Positions 6,878 through 14,202 of a stretch of 15,378 nt of DNA are shown here, piece after piece. Within the stretch, counting starts at the first letter, position 1. Each line of letters opens with the position of its first letter. The stretch is from contig DASXAQ010000031.1 of assembly GCA_036406615.1 (NCBI GenBank), forward strand, positions 1 to 15,378. The letters are read 5' to 3'. The notes beneath the pieces are model-generated. The model saw nothing but the letters and a program-made list of their open reading frames with translations. It searched no databases and was not told the DNA's origin. The translations under genes were made by a program, and so were the position numbers. This DNA comes from DASXAQ01 sp036406615 (GTDB taxonomy: Bacteria > Actinomycetota > UBA4738).

Positions 6878-6893
6878 CACCACATCTTGTGGT
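6878..6893 (+). promoter_or_regulatory. NrdR box upstream of nrdR, proximal
   Basis: ACACCACATCTTGTGG, with the flanking bases making a longer inverted repeat (CACCACATCTTGTGGTG). It resembles the known 16-bp NrdR operator (ACAC...ATCTTGTG-like) and shares 11 consecutive bases (ACATCTTGTGG) with the box at 7452. It lies 28 bases before the nrdR start, implying autorepression. Confidence 0.82.
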
Positions 6894-6921
6894 GAGCCCG
6901 GACCGGGAGCCGGGCCCGTCG

Positions 6922-7407
6922 ATGCGTTGTCCCTGGTGCGGTCACCCCGACGACAAGGTCGTCGACTCCCGCTCGGCCGAATCGGGCGGGTCGATCCGGC
7001 GCCGCCGCGAGTGCGGGCGCTGCGGGCGCCGCTTCACGACGTTCGAGCGGGTCGAACAGACGAGCCTCGCGGTGGCGAAGCGGGACGGGAGCAAGGAGCC
7101 CTTCGACCGCGCCAAGGTCGTTGCCGGCGTGATGAAGGCGACCAAGAACCGGCCGGTCACTGATGACGACGTCCAGCACCTGGCCGCCAGGGTCGAGGAC
7201 AAGGTGCGCCGCAAGGGTCCGGTGGTGACCACCCAGGAGGTGGGCCTGGAGGTGCTGGCCCAGCTGCGCAAGCTCGACGACGTGGCGTACCTGCGCTTCG
7301 CCAGCGTCTACAAGGACTTCCAGGAGGTCGACGACTTCGAACGCGAGCTCGGCCTCCTGCTGCAGAAGCGCGAGGCCGCCGGCCGGGGCACGAGACGGTC
7401 CAGATAA
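6922..7407 (+). CDS. nrdR: Transcriptional repressor NrdR of ribonucleotide reductase genes
   Basis: NrdR is a nucleotide-sensing repressor that binds paired NrdR boxes before ribonucleotide reductase genes when dATP is plentiful. The 161-residue protein starts with a zinc ribbon (Cys3, Cys6, Cys31, Cys34; MRCPWCG and CGRCGRRFTTFERVE), followed by an ATP-cone domain (about 49-139; VAKRDGSKEPFDRAKVVAGV). Start: ATG 6922 gives the canonical MRCPWCG beginning; in-frame extensions upstream would run through the operator sites. Its target nrdJ is the next gene, 221 bases downstream. In this window NrdR boxes precede both genes, so nrdR should be under its own control. Confidence 0.98.
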   Translation: MRCPWCGHPDDKVVDSRSAESGGSIRRRRECGRCGRRFTTFERVEQTSLAVAKRDGSKEPFDRAKVVAGVMKATKNRPVTDDDVQHLAARVEDKVRRKGPVVTTQEVGLEVLAQLRKLDDVAYLRFASVYKDFQEVDDFERELGLLLQKREAAGRGTRRSR

Positions 7408-7451
7408 GGCTCAGCGCGGCCCCTCGATCCTGGCAGACTCTTTTCGCCGTA

Positions 7452-7467
7452 CCACTACATCTTGTGG
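7452..7467 (+). promoter_or_regulatory. NrdR box A upstream of nrdJ
   Basis: CCACTACATCTTGTGG shares ACATCTTGTGG with the box before nrdR. It lies 43 bases (start to start) from box B, close to four helical turns, so both would face the same side of the helix. Confidence 0.8.
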
Positions 7468-7473
7468 CCTCCG

Positions 7474-7486
7474 GCCGACAATCGGC
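7474..7486. repeat. Short inverted repeat midway between the two nrdJ NrdR boxes
   Basis: GCCGA-CAA-TCGGC, a perfect 5-bp inverted repeat with a 3-base centre. Its centre (7480) is within one base of the midpoint between NrdR boxes A and B. It could be a further protein-binding site or a weak hairpin in read-through RNA from nrdR; there is no T-run, so it is not a normal terminator. Confidence 0.4.
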
Positions 7487-7494
7487 GGTCATTC

Positions 7495-7510
7495 CCACAA
7501 CATCTTGAGA
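7495..7510 (+). promoter_or_regulatory. NrdR box B upstream of nrdJ
   Basis: CCACAACATCTTGAGA matches box A at 13 of 16 positions and keeps ACATCTTG. It ends 8 bases before the -35 of the candidate nrdJ promoter. The right arm is imperfect (GAGA for GTGG), so it is the weaker half of the pair. Confidence 0.72.
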
Positions 7511-7518
7511 ACATGGGC

Positions 7519-7547
7519 TTGACAGGGGAGAGGCCCGGGTGCATGAT
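7519..7547 (+). promoter_or_regulatory. Candidate nrdJ promoter
   Basis: Consensus -35 TTGACA (7519-7524), a 17-base spacer and -10 CATGAT (7542-7547). The predicted start near 7554 leaves a leader of about 75 bases before the GTG. It sits just downstream of the two NrdR boxes. The leader shows no recognisable B12-riboswitch core. Confidence 0.65.
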
Positions 7548-7616
7548 TCGGACCCCGGAATCACACGGGTGTAATCCTTCCCCTGGGGAGCGTCGTTCGG
7601 GAGCGGTTTGGGAGAG

Positions 7617-7621
7617 GGAGG
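7617..7621 (+). promoter_or_regulatory. Ribosome binding site of nrdJ
   Basis: GGAGG within a purine-rich run, 7 bases before the GTG at 7629. This spacing decides for the GTG start over the in-frame TTG at 7608, which lies upstream of the site. Confidence 0.8.
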
Positions 7622-7628
7622 GGAGATC

Positions 7629-10409
7629 GTGGCGACCAGAGAGCGGGACGTCGACGCCGCACGCGGCGGGCTGACCTTCAAGCGGTTCTTCACGCATGAA
7701 GGTGTCCACCCTTACGACGAGATCGAATGGGAGATCCGCGACGCGGTGATCCCGAACTACAAGGAGGGCGGCAACGCCTTCGAGCAGCGAGGGGTGGAGT
7801 TTCCGAAGGACTGGTCGCAGAACGCCACGAACATCGTCGCCCAGAAGTACTTCCGCGGGCCGCTCGGGACGCCGCAGCGCGAGTCCTCGGTCAAGCACAT
7901 GATCGGGCGCGTCGTCGACACCATCACCGGGTGGGGGCGCGCGGACGGCTACTTCGCGAGCGAGACCGACGCGACCGTGTTCGCCGAAGAGCTCACGCAC
8001 CTGCTGGTGACCCAGAAGGCCGCGTTCAACTCCCCGGTCTGGTTCAACGTCGGCGCCGAAGAGCACCCTCAGTGCTCGGCCTGCTTCATCCTGGCCATCG
8101 AGGACACGATGAGCTCGATCCTCAACTGGTACACGGAGGAGGGAACGATCTTCAAGGGCGGCTCCGGGTCGGGCATCAACCTGTCCCCGCTTCGGTCCTC
8201 GAAGGAACAGCTGCACGGCGGCGGCACCGCCAGCGGCCCGGTCAGCTTCATGCGCGGCGCCGACGCGTCGGCCGGCACCATCAAGTCCGGCGGCAAGACC
8301 CGGCGCGCGGCGAAGATGGTCGTGCTCAACGCCGAACATCCCGACGTCCACGACTTCATCTGGTGCAAGGCGGTGGAGGAGCGCAAGGCGCGCGCGTTGA
8401 GCGAGGCCGGGTTCGACATGGACCTGGACGGGAAGGACTCGTACTCCACGCAGTATCAGAACGCGAACAACTCCGTGCGCGTCACGGACGAGTTCATGCA
8501 GGCCTACCAGGACGACCGCGACTGGAAGCTGAAGGCCGTCCTGTCGGGCGAGACGGTCGACACGGTGCGCGCGCGCGCCCTGGTGCGCGAGATCGCCGAG
8601 GCCGCGTGGGAGTGCGCGGATCCGGGGATGCAGTACGACACGACGATCAACGAGTGGCATACGTGCCCGGCCAGCGGCCGGATCAACGCGTCGAACCCGT
8701 GCAGCGAGTACATGCACCTGGACAACAGCGCGTGCAACCTGGCGAGCCTGAACCTGCTGAAGTTCCTCGACGACGACGGGAACTTCGACGTGTCCTCGTA
8801 CCGGCATGCGGTCGAGGTCGTGTTCACCGCGCAGGAGATCATCGTCAGCAACTCGAGCTACCCGACGGACCGGATCGCCCGCAACGCCAAGGCGTTCCGG
8901 CAGCTGGGGCTCGGGTACGCGAACCTCGGCGCCTTGCTGATGGCGCGCGGGCTTCCGTACGACTCCGAGGGCGGGCGCGCCTGGGCGGGCGCGCTGACCG
9001 CGCTCATGACCGGCCACGCATACCGGACCAGCGCCCGGATCGCCGAGAAGATGGGTCCGTTCGCCGGCTACGGGCCGAACCGCGACGCGATGCTGCGCGT
9101 GATGCGCAAGCACCGCGCGGCGGCCGAGGAGATCGACGCCGAGCACGTGCCCGAGGCGCTCCTGTCGGCCGCGCGGCAGTCCTGGGACGAGGCCGTGGCC
9201 CTGGGCGATGAGCACGGCTTCCGCAACGCCCAGGCGACGGTGCTCGCGCCCACGGGAACGATCTCGTTCTTGATGGACTGCGACACGACCGGCATCGAGC
9301 CCGACCTGGCGCTGGTGAAGACGAAGAAGCTGGTCGGCGGCGGGACGATGCGGATCGTGAACCAGACGGTTCCGCGGGCGCTGCGGCGCCTCGGCTACGG
9401 GCCGGATGAGTCGGACGACATCGTCGCGTTCATCGCCGAGCACAACTCGGTGGCCGGCTCGCCGCACCTCAAGGCCGAGCACTACCCGGTGTTCGACACG
9501 TCCATGGGCGACCGCGCGATCCATTACATGGGCCACGTGCGGATGATGGCTGCGGCGCAGCCGTTCATCTCCGGCGCGATCTCCAAGACGGTGAACATGC
9601 CCGAGGAGGTCACGGTCGAGGAGGTCGAGCAGTTGTACCTGGAGGGCTGGAAGCTCGGCCTGAAGGCGCTGGCGATCTACCGCGACAACTGCAAGGTGGC
9701 GCAGCCGCTGTCGGCGGAGAAGAAGGGGAGCGCCGCGGCCGGCGCCGCCGCCGAGCGTGTGGTCACCATCGAGCGGCCGGAGCGAAAGCGCCTGCCGCGC
9801 AGCCGCCCGTCGATCACGACGAAGTTCGAGGTTGCCGGCGCGGAGGGCTACATCACCGCCAGCTCGTACCCGGACGACGGCATCGGGGAGATCTTCCTCA
9901 AGACGTCGAAGCAGGGCTCAACGCTCGCCGGTGTGATGGATGCGTTCTCGATCGCGATCTCGATCGGCCTGCAGTACGGCGTGCCGCTCGAGGCCTACGT
10001 CGAGAAGTTCATCAACATGAAGTTCGAGCCGTCGGGGATGACCAACGACCCGGACATCCGGTTCGCCAGCTCGCTCGTCGACTACGTGTTTCGCCGGCTG
10101 GCACTGGACCACCTGCCTGCCGACAAGCGTGAAGGGCTGGGCGTGCAGTCGGTGTCCGAGCGAACGGCCGCGATCGAGGCGACCGGCGGCGCGGCCCAGG
10201 CGGCGGCTCCCAAGCTGCTCCCGCCGGCCGAGCCCGAAACCGCGGGCACGGCGTCCGAGGCGGCGCCGGCATCGACGCCGGCTCCAACGCCCGCGCAGAG
10301 CAGCCACGCCCTGGACGCGCCGCTGTGCTACTCGTGCGGCTCGAAGATGCAGGCCGCGGGCTCGTGCTACGTGTGCTCCGCCTGCGGCAGCACCAGCGGC
10401 TGTTCGTGA
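7629..10409 (+). CDS. nrdJ: Adenosylcobalamin-dependent (class II) ribonucleoside-diphosphate reductase NrdJ
   Basis: NrdJ reduces ribonucleotides to deoxyribonucleotides with a thiyl radical generated from adenosylcobalamin, with or without oxygen. The 926-residue protein has no visible N-terminal ATP-cone. Cys149 (CSACF) and Cys369 (NSACNLASLNL) are the expected redox pair, and Cys358 in NPCSE (356-360) is the radical cysteine. The barrel continues to about 690. A TSCPD-like region follows (about 730-830; ASSYPDDGIGEIFLK). An Ala/Pro-rich linker (about 847-897) then leads to a C-terminal zinc ribbon with Cys900, 903, 916 and 919, plus Cys913 and Cys925 near the end, which likely re-reduces the active site. 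GTG 7629 is chosen because GGAGG lies 7 bases before it. NrdR boxes and a candidate promoter precede it, and a strong hairpin follows the stop. Confidence 0.97.
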   Translation: MATRERDVDAARGGLTFKRFFTHEGVHPYDEIEWEIRDAVIPNYKEGGNAFEQRGVEFPKDWSQNATNIVAQKYFRGPLGTPQRESSVKHMIGRVVDTITGWGRADGYFASETDATVFAEELTHLLVTQKAAFNSPVWFNVGAEEHPQCSACFILAIEDTMSSILNWYTEEGTIFKGGSGSGINLSPLRSSKEQLHGGGTASGPVSFMRGADASAGTIKSGGKTRRAAKMVVLNAEHPDVHDFIWCKAVEERKARALSEAGFDMDLDGKDSYSTQYQNANNSVRVTDEFMQAYQDDRDWKLKAVLSGETVDTVRARALVREIAEAAWECADPGMQYDTTINEWHTCPASGRINASNPCSEYMHLDNSACNLASLNLLKFLDDDGNFDVSSYRHAVEVVFTAQEIIVSNSSYPTDRIARNAKAFRQLGLGYANLGALLMARGLPYDSEGGRAWAGALTALMTGHAYRTSARIAEKMGPFAGYGPNRDAMLRVMRKHRAAAEEIDAEHVPEALLSAARQSWDEAVALGDEHGFRNAQATVLAPTGTISFLMDCDTTGIEPDLALVKTKKLVGGGTMRIVNQTVPRALRRLGYGPDESDDIVAFIAEHNSVAGSPHLKAEHYPVFDTSMGDRAIHYMGHVRMMAAAQPFISGAISKTVNMPEEVTVEEVEQLYLEGWKLGLKALAIYRDNCKVAQPLSAEKKGSAAAGAAAERVVTIERPERKRLPRSRPSITTKFEVAGAEGYITASSYPDDGIGEIFLKTSKQGSTLAGVMDAFSIAISIGLQYGVPLEAYVEKFINMKFEPSGMTNDPDIRFASSLVDYVFRRLALDHLPADKREGLGVQSVSERTAAIEATGGAAQAAAPKLLPPAEPETAGTASEAAPASTPAPTPAQSSHALDAPLCYSCGSKMQAAGSCYVCSACGSTSGCS

Positions 10410-10433
10410 GGTAACGTCCTCCTCCTGAACGGC

Positions 10434-10471
10434 GGTGAGGCCGGCCGTGACGCGGCCGGCCTCACCCTTTT
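10434..10471 (+). terminator. Rho-independent terminator after nrdJ
   Basis: A perfect 13-bp GC-rich stem pairs GGTGAGGCCGGCC (10434-10446) with GGCCGGCCTCACC (10454-10466) across a 7-base loop, followed by CTTTT. It lies 24 bases after the nrdJ stop and 15 bases before the ATG of the next gene, so it separates the reductase unit from the amidohydrolase pair. Its foot is close to the next ribosome binding site (GGGAGG, 10477-10482). Confidence 0.88.
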
Positions 10472-10486
10472 CGATCGGGAGGCGAC

Positions 10487-11710
10487 ATGACCCGGACGCT
10501 GTTCGCGGGCGGCAAGCTGTTCGATGGCACGGGCGCGGCGGCGGCCGACGCCGACGTCGTCGTGGAGGGCGACCGGATCGTCGAGGTCGGCTCGGGGCTC
10601 GACGGCGACGAACACGTCGACGTCAGCGGCAAGCACCTGCTGCCGGGGATGTTCGACTGCCACACGCACGTGATCTTCAGCCACGTCGACTACTGGCGGA
10701 TGCTGCAGACGCCGTTCTCCCTTCGCTTCTACGAAGCGATGCACAACCTGCGAAAGACGCTGGAGATCGGCATCACGACGATCCGCGACGCCGGGGGCGC
10801 CGATCTGGGGATCAAGACCGCGGTCGAGGACGGGCTGATCGACGGGCCGCGGATGCAGATCTCCATCAACATGATCAGCCAGACGGGCGGGCACAACGAC
10901 GAATGGATGCCGTCGGGCGTCGAGCGCCTGTTCCCCGACTATCCGGGCTCCCCGCACACGATCGTCGACGGGCCGGACGAGATGCGCCGCAAGGTGCGCG
11001 AGCTGATCCGCGACGGGGCCGACGTGCTGAAGGTCGCGGTCTCGGGCGGGGTCCTGTCGCCGCGGGACAATCCCCGGCACGCGCACTTTCGCATGGAGGA
11101 GCTCGAGGTGCTGGTGACGGAAGCGTCGGCGGCGGGACGGTGGGTGATGGCCCACGCGCAGGCTGCCGAGGGCATCAAGCAGGGCGTCCGGGCCGGCATC
11201 CGCTCCATCGACCACGGCCTGTTCCTGGACGACGAGGCGATCTCGTTGATGCTCGAGCGAGGCACGTACCTGGTCCCCACCTTGGTCGCGCCCGAGGGCG
11301 TGATCCGCGCGGCGGAGGAAGGCGCGCAGATCCCCGAGGCCAGCCTGGCGAAGGCGAAGGACGTCATGGGCGCGCACCGCGAGTCGTTCGCCCGGGCGGT
11401 CGAAGCCGGCGTGACGATCGCCATGGGGACCGACAGCGGCGTGACCCCCCACGGCGAGAACCTGCGCGAGCTCGCGCTGATGGTGGAGGGCGGCATGACG
11501 CCGTCGGCCGCGATGGTCGCCACCACGAAGACCGCGGCCGAGCTGATGGGCCTGGACGACGAACTGGGCACCGTCGAGGCCGGCAAGCGCGCCGACCTGG
11601 TCGTCGTGGACGGCGATCCCTTCGAGTTCGACAAGCTGGCCGACCGCATCGAGGCCGTCTACAAGGACGGCCGGCGCACGCCCGTGTGGAGGGCGGACCC
11701 CGCCCCGTGA
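10487..11710 (+). CDS. Metal-dependent amidohydrolase (prolidase/imidazolonepropionase-like)
   Basis: This 407-residue amidohydrolase-superfamily enzyme has a split beta-sandwich (1-55 and about 370-405) around a TIM barrel. Metal ligands visible are His59 and His61 (DCHTH), a probable carboxylated Lys182 (DVLKVAVSGG), His223 (MAHAQ), His243 (IDHG) and the catalytic Asp316 (GTDSG). The pattern, with Lys in DGADVLKV and the long helical insert, resembles the 'Met-dependent hydrolase A' group containing Xaa-Pro dipeptidases and carboxypeptidase-like enzymes; the substrate cannot be told from sequence. There is no signal peptide. The ATG has GGGAGG 4 bases upstream. The stop overlaps the GTG start of the acetyltransferase (GTGA), so the two are probably translated together. 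A terminator lies just before it; I saw no convincing promoter. Confidence 0.9.
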   Translation: MTRTLFAGGKLFDGTGAAAADADVVVEGDRIVEVGSGLDGDEHVDVSGKHLLPGMFDCHTHVIFSHVDYWRMLQTPFSLRFYEAMHNLRKTLEIGITTIRDAGGADLGIKTAVEDGLIDGPRMQISINMISQTGGHNDEWMPSGVERLFPDYPGSPHTIVDGPDEMRRKVRELIRDGADVLKVAVSGGVLSPRDNPRHAHFRMEELEVLVTEASAAGRWVMAHAQAAEGIKQGVRAGIRSIDHGLFLDDEAISLMLERGTYLVPTLVAPEGVIRAAEEGAQIPEASLAKAKDVMGAHRESFARAVEAGVTIAMGTDSGVTPHGENLRELALMVEGGMTPSAAMVATTKTAAELMGLDDELGTVEAGKRADLVVVDGDPFEFDKLADRIEAVYKDGRRTPVWRADPAP

Positions 11711-12588
11711 GCGAGACCTCGGCACCGCTCCGGATCGGCGAGGATCCGCCCGCGCCTCCGTTCGACCTGGACGCCTACCTGCACCGGATCGGGTACCCGG
11801 GCGCGCGCGAGCCGACCGCGGCGGCCCTACGGGACGTCCATCTGGCGCACGCGTCGGCCGTCCCGTTCGAGAACCTGGATATCCAGATGGGGCGGCTGCC
11901 CATCCGGCTCGACCTGGACAGCCTGCAGGCCAAGCTGGTGGGCGACCGCCGGGGGGGCTACTGTTTCGAGCAGAACACCCTGTTCGCCGCGGCGCTGGAG
12001 GCGCTGGGCTTCCGCGTGACTCGCCTGGCGGCGCGGGTGCGGATGGGACGTTCCGAACCGGTGCCGCGGACGCACATGCTGCTGCGGGTCGAGGTAGAGG
12101 ACGCGGGCGGCGACGACGCCGGCGGCCCCGCGTTCCTGGCCGACGTCGGGTTCGGCGGCGACGGCCTGCTGCTGCCGGTGCCGATGCGCTCCGGGGCCGT
12201 CGCCGAGCAGTTCGCCTGGACGTACCGCCTCGTCGACGAGCCGCCGTTCCTGGTCCTCCAGTCGCTGCACGGCGCGCGATGGATGGACCTGTACGCGTTC
12301 ACGCTGGAGCCCCACCACTCGGTGGACTTCGAGGTCGCGAACCACTACACGTCGACGCATCCGGACTCCGGGTTCCTCCGCGCGATCACGGTTCAGCTGC
12401 CCGGCCCGGAGTTTCGCCTGATCCTGCGCAACCGCAAGTTGATCGAGAACCGCCCCGACGGCGAGCACGCAATCCGGATCGAAGACGATGAGGAGCTCGT
12501 GCGGGTCATCGGGGACCGGTTCGGGATCGATCTGCCGCCGGGAACCCGGTTCCGGGCGCTCGCGGGCCGCGAGCCCGAGCCGGACTGA
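11707..12588 (+). CDS. nat: Arylamine N-acetyltransferase
   Basis: The 293-residue protein belongs to the NAT family, which moves acetyl (or another acyl) from CoA to arylamines, arylhydrazines or small-molecule amines via a cysteine thioester. The Cys-His-Asp triad is complete: Cys86 in RRGGYCFEQN, His123 in RTHMLLRVE, Asp146 in LADVGFGG. The N-terminal region (FDLDAYLHRIGY ... HASAVPFENLDIQMG) is canonical. A Gly/Asp-rich insert (about 131-140) between the His and the Asp makes that interval longer than in the Salmonella enzyme. The start is GTG overlapping the amidohydrolase stop; longer in-frame extension upstream lies within that gene. Besides detoxification, NAT homologues also close amide bonds in natural-product pathways, but no such pathway is seen here. 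Confidence 0.95.
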   Translation: MSETSAPLRIGEDPPAPPFDLDAYLHRIGYPGAREPTAAALRDVHLAHASAVPFENLDIQMGRLPIRLDLDSLQAKLVGDRRGGYCFEQNTLFAAALEALGFRVTRLAARVRMGRSEPVPRTHMLLRVEVEDAGGDDAGGPAFLADVGFGGDGLLLPVPMRSGAVAEQFAWTYRLVDEPPFLVLQSLHGARWMDLYAFTLEPHHSVDFEVANHYTSTHPDSGFLRAITVQLPGPEFRLILRNRKLIENRPDGEHAIRIEDDEELVRVIGDRFGIDLPPGTRFRALAGREPEPD

Positions 12589-12631
12589 GCGCCGCAAGCA
12601 CTACGCCGCGCCCCGCCGCGATTGCCGCAGG

Positions 12632-14104
12632 ATGGGGGATGTGCCGGACGGTCCCGGAATGCCGATGGCCGGGCAGATGCCCAGGCGAAGCTCGAACGCG
12701 CCGGCCGCGGCCACGGCTGCGGCCGTGGTGGTCCTGTCGACGCTGGTCGTCGCCGGGCCGGTCGCGCCCGTGGCGGCCGCGACGCCGGCTTCGGCCCGGC
12801 TGCTCCCTCCCGGGTTGAGCGTCCCTCCCGGACTCCCGACCCACCTCGGCATCGGACTGGCCGCCGCGCCGGACGACAGCGGCATCTACGGCTGGATGCC
12901 GGACTCCGGCGTCTCGTGGGACTACGCGTACCAGTACCTGGCGGGCGGCGTGAACACCGGCGGCGGCTGGCAGACGTGGAACACGCTGGCCCAGTTCCCG
13001 CTGTGGTACTCGCAGGGCGCCCATGGCAACGGCTACGTCCCCGTGTTCAGCTACTACATGTTGCTGCAGAGCAAGGGTTCCTGCGGGTCGTGCGTCGAGC
13101 CGCAGAAGGACCTTTCGAACCTCAACAACACCGCGCTGATGAAGAGCTACTACGGCGACTTCCGCACCCTGATGAAGCGGCTCGGCCCGGGGACCTGGCA
13201 CGGTGTCACGGGCTACGGCGGCACCGCGATCGTCCAGGTCGAACCCGACCTCTCCGGCTACGCGGAGCAGGCGGTCCTGTCGCCGAGCGCGCACTGCTAC
13301 GGGCACTGCACGGCCACCGGCAACCTGCCGGTGAACCTGAAGGCCAAGGTGAAGGGCAGCGGCGATGCCGACGTGAAGGGCTACGGCAACAACTACCGTG
13401 GGTTCAACCTGGCGCTGCTGCACCTGCGCGACCTGTACGCGCCGAACGTGCTGCTGGCGTTCCACGTGAGCGACTGGGCGACGCTGTTCGACATCGGGTC
13501 CAGCACCGACCCGACGCTGAACGCGCCGGCCCTTGGGACCGAGGCGGGCACGTTCGCCGCCGAGAGCGGCGCGCAGCCGGTGGTCTCTGGCACGTCCACG
13601 TACGACCTGGTCACCAACGACGTCGCCGACCGCGACGCCGGCTTCTACAAGGACGTGTACGGGACGAACGTGTGGTGGGACCGGCTGAACGTGACGTTCC
13701 CGAACTTCACCCGATGGGAGGCGTACCTGGGTGCGGTGACAGCCGCGGCGGGCCGGCCGGCGATCGTGTGGCAGATCCCGCTCGGCAACCAGTGGTTCGA
13801 CACGGAGGACGACACGTGGGGTCACTACCAGGACAACCGGGCCGAGTACTTCTTCGCGCATCCGAACGAGCTGGTCGGCGTGGGGGTCATCGCGCTGCTG
13901 TTCGGGGCCGGCAACGCCGGGAGCACGACGTACAACGACGCGATGGGGGACGGGACGACGAACCCCGCGTCGTTCTGCACGACCGACGGGCTCAGCACCG
14001 GCACGATCTGTAACAACCACGCCAGCACCTCGTCGGACGACGACGGTGGGTACGTTCGAACCACCGCCGCCACGTACTACCTGGCTCCGGTGCCGCTGCC
14101 GTGA
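12632..14104 (+). CDS. Secreted protein of unknown function, TIM-barrel glycoside hydrolase-like
   Basis: A 490-residue exported protein. The N terminus has a basic stretch (PRRSS, 18-21) and a long Ala/Val hydrophobic core (about 24-50) typical of a signal peptide; a short Pro-Gly-Leu linker follows (LLPPGLSVPPGLP). The mature part is rich in Trp, Tyr and Asn and has the feel of an alpha/beta-barrel glycosidase: GWMPDSGVSWDYAYQYLAGG, PVFSYY, AIVQVEPDLSGY with Glu204 and Asp206, LLAFHVSDWAT, and IVWQIPLGNQW (378-388). Six cysteines occur as pairs at 151/154, 222/226 and 449/460, suggesting disulfides. I do not recognise a characterised family and infer 'hydrolase-like' only from composition and strand-end acidic residues. 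The start is uncertain: ATG 12632, GTG 12641 and ATG 12659 are all possible, none with a good ribosome site. Confidence 0.8.
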   Translation: MGDVPDGPGMPMAGQMPRRSSNAPAAATAAAVVVLSTLVVAGPVAPVAAATPASARLLPPGLSVPPGLPTHLGIGLAAAPDDSGIYGWMPDSGVSWDYAYQYLAGGVNTGGGWQTWNTLAQFPLWYSQGAHGNGYVPVFSYYMLLQSKGSCGSCVEPQKDLSNLNNTALMKSYYGDFRTLMKRLGPGTWHGVTGYGGTAIVQVEPDLSGYAEQAVLSPSAHCYGHCTATGNLPVNLKAKVKGSGDADVKGYGNNYRGFNLALLHLRDLYAPNVLLAFHVSDWATLFDIGSSTDPTLNAPALGTEAGTFAAESGAQPVVSGTSTYDLVTNDVADRDAGFYKDVYGTNVWWDRLNVTFPNFTRWEAYLGAVTAAAGRPAIVWQIPLGNQWFDTEDDTWGHYQDNRAEYFFAHPNELVGVGVIALLFGAGNAGSTTYNDAMGDGTTNPASFCTTDGLSTGTICNNHASTSSDDDGGYVRTTAATYYLAPVPLP

Positions 14105-14164
14105 GCCGGGCCCGCCGGCGCGTCCGGTCGTTCGCTCCCAGACCGCCAAAGGCGGGGTGCGGGT

Positions 14165-14194
14165 TTGTTGCGTACACCCGGGCGCGGGCACAAT
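14165..14194 (+). promoter_or_regulatory. Candidate dut promoter
   Basis: TTGTTG (14165-14170), an 18-base spacer and CACAAT (14189-14194). The start of transcription would be about 14201-14203, at or just before the ATG of dut, so a leaderless or nearly leaderless message is possible. The rest of the 98-base gap holds two small GC hairpins (14105-14119 and 14143-14155) without a T-run. Confidence 0.45.
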
Positions 14195-14202
14195 CCCAGG
14201 CG

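Noticed and set aside
7548..7628. Cobalamin riboswitch in the nrdJ leader
   Set aside because: The enzyme uses B12 and the leader is about 75 bases, but I found no B12-box-like core, and the leader is too short for a full riboswitch. Only tiny palindromes are seen (for example TCCCC-T-GGGGA).
7608..7628. nrdJ starting at TTG 7608
   Set aside because: The good ribosome site GGAGG lies downstream of this codon and is well spaced for GTG 7629.
7455..9536. 693-codon open frame on the minus strand across nrdJ
   Set aside because: It is a mirror of nrdJ codons with no recognisable motif, and it would run through the NrdR boxes and nrdJ promoter.
14105..14155. Two small GC hairpins after the secreted-protein gene as terminators
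   Set aside because: Their stems are only 5 bp and no T-run follows directly, so they are common chance structures in this GC-rich DNA.
12506..14191. 561-codon open frame on the minus strand, and a 463-codon frame on the plus strand, over the secreted-protein gene
   Set aside because: Only the chosen frame has a signal peptide, paired cysteines and balanced composition; the others are Arg/Gly/Ala-rich shadows.
14101..14202. dut starting at GTG 14101, overlapping the previous stop
   Set aside because: It would add 34 basic, non-conserved residues and read through the candidate promoter; ATG 14203 gives the usual family length.
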